Counted from the first letter of the stretch, positions 1 to 12,345 are shown. The stretch is 64,000 bases of DNA from Antedon bifida (GCA_963402885.1 OY727093.1:3410001-3474000); one strand, 5' to 3'. Notes: generated by a model from the sequence alone, not told the origin. Translations and numbers: made by a program.

Positions 1-594
1 TTTTAGTACCCTTATTACGTACATTAATTCATAATTCAATTAGGCCTAGACCACTTTATATAAACTAATATCAGCATTAAAACCGTATCAAAAACACGAA
101 CGGGTATTGGATGAATTTAAACCAACCAATACTAGGCAGTGTACAGTAATTAGCCTACCGTACAGATTTGAGTAACCAGGTAGGGTGCTACTGCATAGCT
201 AAGCTAACGAATTTTCATCCCGATAAAAGTATACATGAACTATTTTGTTGGTGAAAAATACGTGTATTAAAGTGGTACAGTATTGTAAGTTTAAAAAATG
301 TGATAACATCCTTAAATTATAGTGATATAGTAAATGGGACAATGTGTGTGTATTAGGTACAAATATTTGAGTTTCAAATGTATACAATTCAAAGTTCTTA
401 AAGTTAATAATTTATGGTACATCGGAGAAATGGCTATAATAATTCAGTGAGAAAATATAAAATGGGAGCAGTTTGTGTTTAGGCTTACTAAAAAAGCATT
501 GCCTATTTTCTACCTGAATAGAAAAAATGTAGGCCTATATAAATATAAAACACAGCATTGTCATTTTTTCAGTAATTTGCCTTTGGATTTATAT

Positions 595-632
595 AAAACA
601 ATGTATATACCTATAGGTATATACATTGTTTT
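595..632. repeat. Perfect 38-bp palindrome
   Basis: Two 19-bp arms mirror each other exactly with no spacer, centred between bases 613 and 614. The arm reads AAAACAATGTATATACCTA. It would form a perfect cruciform or RNA hairpin. It may be a bare transposon end pair or a chance AT-rich palindrome. Nothing next to it suggests a function. Confidence 0.85.
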
Positions 633-3600
633 TACATTGTCTGAGTATACAACCTCGATATTGCATTTATTGGCATTTATTATTATAACGAAAGCCGTTC
701 GTGTGGACAACTGGAATGTCTGTATGTGGATTACCTTCCTTACGAATTGCGTGCCACACGTGTAAACGTAGCCTAAGTTTCATTGATATAGGCCTAATAC
801 TTTGTTGTGCAAATCCCGCCAAAGAGAAAACAAACCCTTTACTTTATTTACTCTAGTTAAAACTTACGAAGGTACTTAACATCAAAACCAGGGTACTTTC
901 TCCCAATGTATCTACCCCTCTGGTTGTTTCTTTTATAACGGGTGTTTGAAAAAGTTGAATTCATGTCATAAAAAGCGAGAAGAAATCAAGGGTTTGAATA
1001 CGAGCCTTCAAATCTTTAATTGACAGACATATCGTATTTTCTTATTATACATTCTTTTCAAGAATAATTCTGGCTTACATTTCCAGAATAATCTTGTCCC
1101 CAAGGAAGCGAGGGTAGAGAAACGCGAGTCCTGGATAAGCCACGAGCGATGTAAGACAAAGAGACGCTAGAGTCAGCGCCAGTAAGTGACTCTGAAAGGT
1201 GAACTTTGGATGGGATTGTAGCGTCCTTTTGTGTTTACTTAGCCTAAAGTGAGGTACCTCTTGAAGTGATAGGAAAGGTACATACCCTTTGATAAAACAT
1301 CATAGACATACATTGGCACGCGTGTACACGTGGCATAAGCAAATACTGCCTCTACGACAGGTTAGCGTTAGGTATCAATTTTTTGATGGACAAACTTCTC
1401 GTGGTTATACCTTGTTGATAAGACTCTTTTGATCTCACCGCCTAGCGCTGAAAATCAAAATACGATAAAATCGGTGACACCCAACCTCCCATACATTACA
1501 ACACTGGGCGGAGTTCCGTTTCATTCAGCACGCGCCCGCAATAACGTCGCGGTGGAGAGTTGAACCCCTAAAATGTGGCACACGCCTCTGGTACACTATT
1601 ATACCCGTGATGAGGCACGGTATATTTCTGCAAATGTAGAATGTTAACTATTAATTATTATTATTATTATTAATTTAATCGATATACTTATACTTTGATG
1701 CAGGTATAATGAAACTGAATTGAAATAACACAGAGAACCATTTCAAGTTTCTGCCATTATGGGCCTCTAGAGGGTGTCACAGAGTGACGTAAAAAAAGTG
1801 ACAATTTTGAAATGCTGCTCTCAACATTGTAATAATTGTGCATGTGAAGAATGAGCTCAACAGAGAATTGAACATCGATTTTTCTTATTTTTCAAAACCA
1901 CTTAATATTTTCATATTAAAAATTATATTATTTCCATATTATTTCATTCAAAAAATTTGGGTTGAATTATGTTTGAAATACATACCTACTGTGATATATT
2001 ATTTTTGCAGTGGAGTCTTCCTAAGGAGACAATTTCTCGCAAAATGAAGGACAATATATGTAGGCCTATGACCAACCATTTCAGGGGACACTCCTAATAA
2101 GAGAACACTTTGTTGTGTACAGAGAATCAACCCCTACTGTATTACAATAAATACACTTAAAGCAAACGTGATTTTTATAAAAATAAAATCTTTATTTCAA
2201 AATGTATTTTGTGCCAATTTCAGAAAGTTGTTAATTAGAGTCATTTTCTTTGTGTGGAACTGTTATCAAAATATCTTTATAAAATCGGGAGCTTTTCATA
2301 AAATAATATCTGAAGGTCGAGGTTGACAGGGACGTGCGTCAGTCACCTTAGAAATGACGATGCTTCGGGCTCTGTCATTACTAAACACAGGTTAATTTCA
2401 AAACCATTCGTTTCGACAAATTGATGAGTTTAGCAAATGACAAGTTTAATCGACCGGTACCTCATCATTACATATTAGGCAGCTTAAATCATCTTTTTAG
2501 CGGTTTTTTTTCCTAATAGACAAGAAGCGTAAATAAAATTGTATTCACAAATTTAGTGTGTTGGTAGTAATTGGTCTATATCTAGATATATCCTTTTCAT
2601 TGAAAAACAGGACAGTAAATTGTTTGACATTTTTTTTTTCGGTATTTTTTTACCTTAAAGATTGATTGTATATATTATTTACCCATCAAAATTTTTATAT
2701 ATTTCATAATTACTCACTAGTAATTTATTGAAGTAATAAGTATTTTCTCAAGTAATATATTAACTTTTTAAAAATTGTAGGGCAAAGTTTTCACTTAGCC
2801 TATAATATAAAACTTGTACTATTAAATAAACATGAAAGGATTGGATAATGAAACTGTAAGAAAAAAAAGTAAATAGATTTGTGCACGGTACTATGTCAGA
2901 GGGGCTGTTTTTCGTCTCTAGACGATCGAGAACAGGCCCAGAAATATAGCTGTTAGTGATTACAACGATAACAATCATAATAGGGCACATGTATGTGCTG
3001 GGGTGTTTACTATTATAATATTGCTAATATTAATAATCAAAATATATCCAACTAGCCTACATTTTCTGTAATGTTTCATTTGTTTAAGAGGGTTCATGGG
3101 GGTCATGTACAATGATTTATGTTGAGGGGACATGAACATCATACACTAAAAGCAATTGTTTGGCAATAGGCCTAATCATAATAATAATTTTGACGTAGGC
3201 CTATGGAAGATTATTGAATAATAGATCGTAAGAATATTACCGACCCAGCTGCAGTGTGACAAAGTTTAGCAAGTGAATTAGTCGAAAGTGTTTGTTTTCG
3301 CTAATTAATCACGCTTGTTTTATTCATTTGTTTACGATATTAGGACTCCTTGACGTTTCGTAAGCTCGGTAGCGGATTTGATTTTTGCGTATGGTCTTAT
3401 GTTGCTAGGAGGCCTATTATTATTTATTCTGTTATTCATATTACATCACACAGCAATTGACATTACAATAGAAAAAAAGACAATATCATTTTTTTTCCTT
3501 TAATTAAAGCTCTGGCTACACTATCAAACTAGTTTGGAAAAAAAAGTATGATGTGCTCAAATATGGTAGTGATATTTTTATTTATTTAGCAACATCTTTA

Positions 3601-3674
3601 TACAGGATTACACAATCAGGTAAAAGAAAACTTGTTTTGCATTCTGGTCCTGTCTTGAATAGAAATAAATATTT

Positions 3675-3692
3675 GGGTTAGGGTTAGGGTTA
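3675..3692 (+). repeat. Short telomere-like repeat
   Basis: Three consecutive copies of GGGTTA match the metazoan telomere unit. The run is far too short for a telomere and looks like a small interstitial trace or chance. Confidence 0.6.
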
Positions 3693-4685
3693 TCTAGTTT
3701 TGAATTAAGCAATTGTTCGAGTTGCGAAAGCCTTGTACGTTGTGGATTGTAAGTATAATAGGCAAATACACAAACTGTAGCCCTAATACATGTAAATCGT
3801 TTAAAGCTGACTTACATACTTTTATTATTATTATTTTTATTAATAAGTAGAACAAATTATTGCCAAAAATATTTGCGTTTAGGCCTATCGATGTAGAAAT
3901 AAAATGACCTATTGATGCCTATTGATTTTCTACAAAATTAAAAAAACTATCGACATTAGTTTAAAGAAGTCGACAGGTTGTCGACAAGACGTCACGTCAC
4001 CTACAGGGAGTTTATTTTAGTTATTATAGAAATGTAAACCAGATATATTGATTTAATGTATGATGTGTGAAATGTTTTTAAATTATAGGACAAACTTTTA
4101 CAGCATTATTGATTCATAAAGTTTAGTTTATGACTGTCGTAAATCTGAGCAAGATCTTTCGCAGCTGCCGCCACGCGAGCGATTATCAATTAGTAGAATT
4201 AAGATTAAATATCATTTGTCTTAAATTAATAACCGTTGGGCGTAAATCAAGCATGAAATATGATTTAGTGGGAGGTTCGTTAGATTAACGCTCAACATGT
4301 AATAAAATCGTTTTTGTTTTTATTTTTTAAAAGATTGTGTTACTTTAAATTTGATACATTCATAATTATTCCAAAACCTTCATTTATTTTTCTTGTAGAA
4401 TGTTTCGTCATCATCTTCACACTGAGTTTTATTTTATAGTTAGAGTAGTACCCCTCATAAAAGGGTCACCTTCGGGACCCAACGATGTGACGTCCCTTTA
4501 ATGAGATATCCTGAACTGGGATTGGCTTTAGTGTTAAATCATAAATGCTCTTGTTCATTTTACTGAATAGGAGTCACAGGTTCTCTACCATTGAAATAAG
4601 TATAACATATAAAAAAACTCTAAAAGTCTTTACAATAGTTGTATATTTTCTTATGAAGTAAAAAAATAACAGTGGAAAAAAAATT

Positions 4686-4758
4686 CGATCCTGCCAGGAC
4701 TCGAACCTGGAATCCCCTGATTCGTAGTCAGATGCCTTATCCATTGGGCCACAGGACC
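4686..4758 (-). tRNA. tRNA-Arg(ACG), copy 1
   Basis: The minus strand folds into a full 73-nt cloverleaf. The 7-bp acceptor stem pairs GGTCCTG with CAGGATC and is followed by discriminator G. The anticodon arm has the 7-base loop CTACGAA, giving anticodon ACG (Arg, read as ICG). The T arm carries GGTTCGAGTCC, which doubles as the B box. A run of eight T follows on the transcribed strand and would end Pol III transcription. It is identical in sequence to the five other intact copies in the window. It faces away from copy 2, so the two form a divergent pair. Confidence 0.95.
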
Positions 4759-5146
4759 AGATACATGAAGATGTTGATTATGGGTTTGAAACACTGATTC
4801 ATAATCGGGCAATCGTGTCCAAATCAAAATGCATGAAATTACTGGTAATTAATTAATAATTAATTTCTTTAATACTGTGTAATAAATGGGCATTATAAAC
4901 ATCATTGACTGTGTAAAATAACTGACTATTTCTGCAAGAAAATATGGGGTTTTTTTTCTGGTATATATTTATCCAATTATGTATTTTCGAATTTTTCTTT
5001 TTTTATATGTTTTAACATTCCTTACTTTAATTAATTTTAACACTTTAAACCGTGTAACTGGACCATTTTGAAAAGCAGTACTACGTTACTGAAATGCAAT
5101 CCAGTCAAAAGAAAGAATAAGTAAAGAATAGTACAATGTAATAACA

Positions 5147-5219
5147 GGTCCTGTGGCCCAATGGATAAGGCATCTGACTACGAATCAGGGGATTCCAGGT
5201 TCGAGTCCTGGCAGGATCG
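5147..5219 (+). tRNA. tRNA-Arg(ACG), copy 2
   Basis: This is an intact 73-nt cloverleaf identical to the other copies, with anticodon ACG at positions 34-36. It is preceded by AACA, as in the other plus-strand copies, and followed by a seven-T terminator. It is the right member of the divergent pair with copy 1, about 390 bp away. Confidence 0.95.
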
Positions 5220-5545
5220 ATATTTTTTTCCTGATTAAAGTGCTAATCAAAATGTATTTATTTAAAATAATAATTGTTTTAGTGACATTTTAGGCGCATT
5301 TTTATTTTAATTAACAGGAAAAAAAAAACAAGAGAAACGAAACAATTTTTCAAATATGGAGTGGACAGATAATGTACCATGCTGTTTTTTGTGTGTGGGT
5401 AGGGGGAATGGGGGTGGGTGTTGGTAACACGGTTTAGCAAAGTAAGTGGGGTTCCTTCATATATATAAAAATGCAGTTTGCTTCGGCCGAGTCATAGCTA
5501 TAACATACAACAAAGTTTATTTTGTGAAAAATAAACAAAATTATG

Positions 5546-5618
5546 CGATCCTGTAGGGAATAGAACCCAGAATCCCCCTATTAGTAGTCGGTTGCATTAC
5601 CCATTGAGCCACGGGACC
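5546..5618 (-). pseudogene. Decayed tRNA-Arg copy, left member of pair 2
   Basis: The length matches the intact tRNA exactly and the register is kept, but there are many substitutions. The anticodon loop reads CTACTAA instead of CTACGAA and the T-arm consensus is damaged (GGTTCTATTCC). It lies divergently to the intact copy at 5,770. The changed loop is shared with the decayed copy at 6,123, so that change came before the cassette duplicated. Confidence 0.8.
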
Positions 5619-5769
5619 TGATACGCGTACTGCCTGCTGATAAGTCATGAACTCTATCTTAATCAGACAACGTCTACAAATCACACTTCCATGACATTAC
5701 TGGTAATTAATAATTAATTACTTTAAATACCGTATATTGACATTAAAAAACTCGTTAACGTATACAACA

Positions 5770-5842
5770 GGTCCTGTGGCCCAATGGATAAGGCATCTGA
5801 CTACGAATCAGGGGATTCCAGGTTCGAGTCCTGGCAGGATCG
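5770..5842 (+). tRNA. tRNA-Arg(ACG), copy 3
   Basis: This is an intact cloverleaf with anticodon ACG, identical over all 73 nt to the other copies. It has a T-run terminator directly downstream. It is the right member of the first duplicated cassette. Confidence 0.95.
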
Positions 5843-6122
5843 ATATTTTTTCACTACTTATTCCATGCAAGGAAAATGCATTGGGTAGTACTACAGTTAC
5901 ATGATGGAAAGACAATGGTATTAATTGGGTAGGCAGTGTCTCGCACATCATTTTGGGCTCCATTGAAGTGCAAAAACCGTCTTGCAGTTTCAGCCACAGG
6001 CTACGTAAAAACAGGGTTTAGCAAACTAAGTGGGGTTCCTTCATATATATAAAAGTGTAGTTTGCTTCGGCCGAGTCATAGCTATAACAAAGTTTTTTTT
6101 GTGAAAAAGAAACAAAATTATG

Positions 6123-6195
6123 CGCGCCTGCAAGGAATAGAACCCGGAATCTCCCTATTAGTAGTCGGTTGCATTATCCATTGAGCCACGGGACA
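6123..6195 (-). pseudogene. Decayed tRNA-Arg copy, left member of pair 3
   Basis: This is the sister of the decayed copy at 5,546 and shares its altered anticodon loop CTACTAA. The acceptor 3' strand is further changed to GGCGCGC and no longer pairs with the 5' strand. It lies 152 bp from, and divergent to, the intact copy at 6,347. Confidence 0.75.
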
Positions 6196-6346
6196 TGATA
6201 CACGTACTACCTGCTGATAGGTCATAAACTCTATCTTAATCAGACAACGTCTACAAATCAAACTACCATGACATTACTGGTAATTAATAATTAATTACTT
6301 TAAATAACCTATGTTGACATTACAAACCTCGTTAACGTATACAACA

Positions 6347-6419
6347 GGTCCTGTGGCCCAATGGATAAGGCATCTGACTACGAATCAGGGGATTCCAGGT
6401 TCGAGTCCTGGCAGGATCG
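6347..6419 (+). tRNA. tRNA-Arg(ACG), copy 4
   Basis: This is an intact 73-nt gene with anticodon ACG, identical to the other copies and followed by a T-run. It is the right member of the second duplicated cassette. Confidence 0.95.
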
Positions 6420-6632
6420 AAATTTTTTTCACTAATTATTCCATGCCAATATACTGCATTGGGTAATACTACAGTTACATGATGGAAAGACAATGGTGTG
6501 GATTGGGTAGGCAGGGTACCACACATAATTTTCGGCACCATGCAAGTGCAACAATCTCTGTGAGTCTTCCATGTTTCAGCCATAGGCTTACGTAAACACA
6601 TTTTTAGAAGAAAAAAAAAGGCCAAAATATTG

Positions 6633-6700
6633 CGATCCAGTCAGGACTCAAACCTGGAATTCTATGATTCGTAGTCATGCCTTATTCATTGGGTCAAAAT
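6633..6700 (-). pseudogene. Decayed tRNA-Arg copy, left member of pair 4
   Basis: The minus strand keeps the ACG anticodon loop and most of the T arm. It has lost bases in the anticodon and D arms, and the acceptor 5' strand is unrecognisable. It decayed separately from the two other left members, because its anticodon loop is unchanged. It faces away from the intact copy at 6,848. Confidence 0.7.
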
Positions 6701-6847
6701 ACATCATATATTGATTAGATTATATATGAATGCTGACTGTGTTTCATAATGGTAACAGTTAAAACATTAAAAAATGCGAAATTGGTAAGTGTCGAATTAA
6801 TAATTAATTTGTTTAACAGTAACGTTTGTGTACAGAATGCCACAACA

Positions 6848-6920
6848 GGTCCTGTGGCCCAATGGATAAGGCATCTGACTACGAATCAGGGGATTCCAGG
6901 TTCGAGTCCTGGCAGGATCG
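6848..6920 (+). tRNA. tRNA-Arg(ACG), copy 5
   Basis: This is an intact cloverleaf with anticodon ACG, identical to the other copies and followed by a six-T terminator. It closes the cluster on the right. Confidence 0.95.
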
Positions 6921-8855
6921 ATATTTTTTCTTTCTCTAATTTACTGTTAACAATTTGAATTAATTATGGTGAATCGTATGCTAATGTTACATAACCACTG
7001 AACAATTTTGTTGTCTTTATTTTAAGAACGCACCGTATAATTATGAAAGTATGCCACCGTTGTAAAGGTGTAGCTTCAATACATATTATTATTATCAGGG
7101 AAGAGTTAAATTACAATGTAATTCCTCTTCCCTGTTATTATGAACATTTTTATTCAATTCAAATACACGAATGATAACAATGGTCTGTACAGGCCTCGGT
7201 TTACTTTCACAAACCCTCCGAAGTTAATGCGTCCCAGAAAAATAAACAATGAATACAAAATTATCAATTTCATTGAAACCCCTCTACCCCTCTAAACCCT
7301 CAAAATGGGATTTACATTCCGGAAGTTCCCTCAAATATAAAAACAATGAACGCTTTCTGTCAAAGATACCACTTATACAAAATATTAAAATTCTTTTGCC
7401 TGTGTACAGAGAATAATTACACATATCGTTCATCTCCCTCTTCATGTGGTACTCGTCTCATCATAACTAGGCCTACATATTATTATAAAAGTATTGTTTA
7501 TAACAACATAACAACTTAATCTTCTGAGCGCGTGTTGACTTATTAAAGGTGAAATAATAATACTATAAGTATTAATCTACTTATTGACTTCTGCAGATCT
7601 TTCTCTAAATCTAATCTTTTGACGGTGGATTCTTTGATCAGGCCTGTAGATCATTATCGAAATTATTCATACGTCATCAAAATCCTGTCACGTGTTTTTT
7701 AAATATTATAATGCATTTTATCTTTTTTTTATTAAAATCAATTTATGACAACCATACTTGTAACAACGAACAACATTTAATATAGAGTTAAATACAGTAA
7801 ATTGGTTCTGGTTTAACTGCGTTCAAAAGTGTAATCATAGGTCTATCTCTAAAATCTATCGAAATCGGACAAGTTTTATCGTTAACATGTATTCGTATAC
7901 TATACGGTATACGACGACCGGAACATCAAGTGCTGAAGACACCGATTAGGAGCAGGATTAACACGGTACGGCCTATAAAGATCAGCTTAATGGTTCTAAG
8001 CACGTCGTTTACTCTATAGTACGTGTGGACAAATGTACCGTTCACGACCGGAATATCTAAGCGCGGAAGACACAGATTAAGGGGGCGGCATGGTAATAAA
8101 TACAAGCATAATAGACCTAAATTGAATATATACAAACAATTATGCCCTAGACCTTTGTACTTGTTTGTGTAAATTGAAATTAGTTATGTAAACATAGTTA
8201 TTCTAATAAGGCCTCCCGACCCAGATAACGAAGCCCCTTAAAATGATCCCGAAAGATATACAGTACCTCATCAGAGAGTTGTTAGGCCTACTTTGTGTAC
8301 TATAGACGATGGATAAGAATAGGCCTATAGACACACCCACAATCAACCAAGTCGATTGTATTTTTTATTGTTTAGTGTTTAGTATGTATACCTTAAAAAT
8401 TAACGTTATGAATATCACATGTGATGTCCGTATCATAGGATCACGTGACGTTATATTTATCCTATAACCGTAAAATAATGTATTCAAAAAAATGTGACGT
8501 GTGACGCACATATAACGCTGTATCATGAGGACATACATATACAGTATACGATGCTGAACAAGTATTACAAGTAAAAAGTCAAGTTGATGATGGTGACCCA
8601 ATAATACCCTTTTGTTGTACATGTACATTGTAGGAAAGGTCTACAAATTATCCTCCAATCTAAGTACTAAAATTATAACTATATATTTACTACTACAGCC
8701 AACAATTACAACAAACTGCAAACTGTTGTTGTTGATAACGACCACTTGAGTACGTATAGAAGCATTTTCAGTTTATCACTGTTCGCGTGGCTTCTTGATA
8801 AGCCTGACGCTTTTAGTACAATAGGGCAATATCTAATGGTGTTTGCGAACTGACG
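6921..8855. other. Intergenic; no gene seen
   Basis: This is AT-rich sequence without recognisable exons. A diverged direct repeat of about 55 bp can be seen around 7,913 and 8,043, both starting ACGACCGGAA. No RNA gene was recognised. Confidence 0.4.
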
Positions 8856-9529
8856 ATGCCGACAAAAGACAAACAAAACGCCAAGACGAACAAAGAGAGA
8901 CTAAAAAAGTCAGGTAAAATTATTGATTTAATAATGTTAAACTCTAAATTCCACAAAAGCAGCAGGTAATGTGAAAAACCTCAAATAGGCCTATATATAT
9001 AATTTTTTCTATTTCCCAAAAAAAACCACATGACGTCACACCGTAAATGATGTCGTTATCGTCACCACGCATGATTCACTATCACTGGTTGCGAGAATAA
9101 TGGCCATGTGATTACTTGTACTTGGAAGGGCGGTCCAGGACTTTGACATAGGGTGGGATGAGGTGGAAAGGCATAATGTTTTATCTTTTTAATTCTTAAC
9201 AATCCGCCTATGCTGCATATTGTCACCCTACTTTAGTGTTCCAGGCACCACTTTATAAAGTCTCAGTGGTTCCTCCCCCTTCTCAATCAAAATATTGAAC
9301 GTGTCACATTAATATTAAACAGTTCAACTGTACTTTTTAAATTCCTATGAATTCTCAATTATCTAAAGATATGTGCCGACTTTTTTTATGAATATTCATT
9401 GTTTTCCCAGGTCAACATTATTCCCGAAAAAAGACAGAAAAACGGTATGATCAGAGAGAGCAGTGTAACAAAGGTTTGAGCCTAGCAAAATCCTGGTTCC
9501 GAGGGAACCACGAGTGCATAATATCATAA
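8856..9529 (+). CDS. Possible two-exon small basic protein
   Basis: I do not recognise this gene, and it may be a chance model. Exon 1 (8,856-8,913) starts with ATG in a fair context (A at -3) and ends at a GTAAAA donor. Exon 2 (9,411-9,529) follows a pyrimidine-rich acceptor, TTTTCCCAG. Joining them keeps one frame, split inside a Gly codon, and gives 58 residues. The N-terminal two thirds are rich in Lys, Arg, Gln and Asn (for example KTNKERLKKS and RKKTEKRYDQRE). The end is more mixed (SWFRGNHEC). Both exons share the same highly basic composition, which is the main support beyond the splice sites. The frame is too short to be convincing by length. It could instead be the 5' end of a longer gene or a chance arrangement. 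Confidence 0.28.
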
Positions 9530-11929
9530 ATCGATAAGACTAGAACACCGGAAATAGTACATCAATAGAAGTTGACCTTAACCACTATCATTGACCCCGA
9601 TGAGGACTAATTATGATGTTGTTGAGCGAGTGTTGTGTAAATCGTGCTAATCCGTAGGTTTGTGTTTAAACCATTCAATACGTCGTAAATGTGCTTTAAC
9701 CACGGGTTAATTATATTTGGCACGTGCGGCGCGTTATTTTTGTAAAATCCTATTTAACAGAGGATATAACTGCCTGATTAAACCACCGCCTGTAATTTAA
9801 TCAAATAAATTCATAACGTAGTTTGTTGATTAAATATTTATCAAAATATGCAATACAGAAGATGATCATTTATGATAATTATTGGAACATCATGTCACTA
9901 TTAAATGGTGAAGATCAAACAGGATACTCAAACTATTATTTAAAATGTATTAACGATTAAATAATTTTTATTTTAATTTTATGAGTGACCTGGGAAATTA
10001 TGTTGCAATAATTACAAATCAGTTCCTGAATTATAGTAAATTACTTGAGACATAATTCAACTTATAAAAAATATATATACTTGCGAAATATTTGTCTAAT
10101 ACAACGTCTGAATGTCTATTGTAAATTACAATTACTGTTTTATTCAAGTCAAACAGAAAATCAAATTCCTTTGCAAACCAGTCCCCAAATTAATGTAGGC
10201 CTAATGCACTTGTAATTAATAAAAATATTAATTGCCGTTAATATTTATTATTTGTCTTACATTGGAATTCTTTTTTTTTTTAAACTCTTTATTTCCACCA
10301 TTAGGTTGAGGTATTTCATTCCAGTAAAATCAGTTCTCAAGTTAATTGGTTTGTCTTTTCTTTTATTTATATTTATTGTTTTTAAATTTTTATTTAAAAC
10401 ATATTTATACAGGATAAAAACATATCAGGTATATATGTATCACCTGTTTTCCTGTTTATAGAAAATAAAAGGTTAAAACATGCATACAGAATTCTTTAAA
10501 ACTTGTAAAAACAGAAAAATAACAAATTAAGTAAAAAAAATGACATTTATGATAAAAGGAGTGAAAATACAAAATTACAAATTTGTATTTTTTAATTTTG
10601 TAATTTTCTAATGCATTATATCTGTTTTTGGTAAACTCATTTTTTAACCATTTTCTGTATTTTATTACAGTCGACAATCCTTTGCAAAATAAATCATTCC
10701 TAATTAATGAAAAAAATAAATGGCATAGAGGCCTAATGTTTTTATTCGTCTTATTCCAATATCTCTTTATTTCAAAATTTGGTTGTTTTTTTAGTATTTT
10801 AATTCTGTAAATAAGTTAACTATGCAAAATAAACCACTTTCCAATTTTACTTATAATGCTAAATTAAACAAATATAGCCTATATAGCCTACACTAGGCAT
10901 TTTCAAATTGTTGTGTTTTTTGTTTTTATATCTATAAAATTGATTTTGAGCATTTCTATTTAGGTACACATTTAACATTAAGTTTTTATAAATAATAAAA
11001 AAAAAATACAGGTTTTATATTATTTAAAACCCCACATTTTTACCAATTACGCGTAGGCCTAAGTGTGGTAATTTCCTTACTGGATGTTTCACTTATGTTT
11101 ATCAAAAATTAAACACTAAGAATGAAATAATCTGTATAGGCCTAGGTGTTATAATAATTTAGGCTATATTTATAATTTTATTTTGCAGGCATAGAAATAT
11201 GAATCGTCCATTTAAACTACGATATAAATATATAATTTATAAATAATTGTTTTTCTAAAAATTGAAAAATCATGTTCAGCCATAGTGGTGCTTTTCTTAT
11301 ATTGGTCGCTTAATATCAGTTTGTTGATCAACAAATTTAGCCGCACGCGACATGAATTGTTATAGTAATTCTTCCACGGTTAAACAAGACTAAATAATTG
11401 TTCTATCCTCAAGGTTAACTGGTCCTAAATGCCTGTCTCATCGTTTAAGTCCTAGGTCTCTTGGGACGCGGTTCAAAATTGGGCCTCACCTCTACGCAGA
11501 AAAATCTCTTATCGGTGCTGTATCTTAAAGGTCCGCTGAATCTTATTTTTCTGTATTTGTATATGTGTCCTTGGTAGTTTACTGTTGCGGAGATCCAAAG
11601 ACAAGGTGCTCACAATAGATACATAATCATTATATAATTGGTTTTGATAAAAAAAAAGTGATTGATGTGTCAGGGTAGCCATGTCGGGAAATGATTACGA
11701 AATATGTAATTTGTGTCAAGTTAAAAAATGATGTGGTTATGATAATGATTTTTGTGATAATGACGATGATGATTGAAATATATATTTGTTTGTTTTAAGG
11801 GGTAAAGGAATGATGCAAGCTTATTTATTTTTTATTTATTTGTAAAATTCGTTAAGTGGAAAACAATAGGCCTACAAATGTTAGTGATTGATACACTTCA
11901 TGTTGAGGAATTATGAGAATTATTATAAC
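9530..11929. other. Intergenic, very AT-rich
   Basis: There are long poly-T and poly-A stretches, for example around 10,250-11,030, some of which resemble LINE tails. I see no coding exon or RNA gene. Confidence 0.4.
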
Positions 11930-12233
11930 ATGATGATAATCATAATGATGATGAAGATGGCGAGTACTATTATGATGAGGTTGATGATGTTGTTTATGAG
12001 ATGACGACGATGATGATGACGACGATGATGATGACGATGACAATGATGATGATGACGATGATGATGACGACGATGATGATGACGACGATGATGATGATTA
12101 CAATGATGACGATGATGATGATGATGAAGATGATGATGATGACAATGATGATGACGATGACAATGATGATGACGACAATGATGAAGATGATGATGAGGAC
12201 GACGACGACAACGACGAAAACGACGACGATGAT

Positions 12234-12265
<32 letters not shown>

Positions 12266-12345
12266 CGACGACGACGATGATGATGATGATGATGATGACG
12301 ACGATGACGATGATGAAGACTACGAGTACGACGGTGATGTTGGAG
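11930..12345 (+). repeat. GAT/GAC trinucleotide microsatellite
   Basis: About 400 bp consist almost only of GAT and GAC triplets with a few GAA and CAA units, purest between 12,001 and 12,320. All six frames are open over long parts, giving apparent Met/Thr or Ser/His homopolymer proteins that are artefacts. A similar GAT/GAC/GAA run lies inside the last-but-one coding exon of the CDK4/6 gene. Confidence 0.9.

Larger units (their letters stand above)
1..4685. other. Gene-poor AT-rich stretch
   Basis: I see no coding exon that can be defended here. It holds a perfect palindrome near 600, a GC-richer patch around 1,080-1,600, a run of three telomere-like repeats at 3,675 and many TAGGCCTA words. 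The open frames present are short, hydrophobic or of biased composition, and none shows a conserved domain. Confidence 0.5.
5431..6600 (+). repeat. Tandem duplication of a tRNA cassette
   Basis: Two direct copies of about 584 bp lie end to end, the first from 5,431 and the second from about 6,015. Each starts with the shared run TAAGTGGGGTTCCTTCAT, followed by a TATA-rich stretch. Each then has a decayed minus-strand tRNA, a 152-bp spacer, an intact plus-strand tRNA-Arg and a shared tail around TGATGGAAAGACAATGG. The flanks differ at many sites while the plus-strand tRNA genes are identical, which suggests selection or gene conversion on the tRNA alone. Confidence 0.8.

Noticed and set aside
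1086-1180. Exon-like stretch between a good acceptor and the donor GCCA|GTAAGT
   Set aside because: The only open frame stops just before the donor and no partner exon was found. It might be a noncoding exon but is not supported.
6749-6958. Open frame containing GPVAQWIRH and GSSPGR
   Set aside because: It runs across the tRNA-Arg gene at 6,848. This peptide pattern is the known false translation of tRNA-Arg sequence. The frames over the copies at 6,347 and 25,189 are rejected for the same reason.
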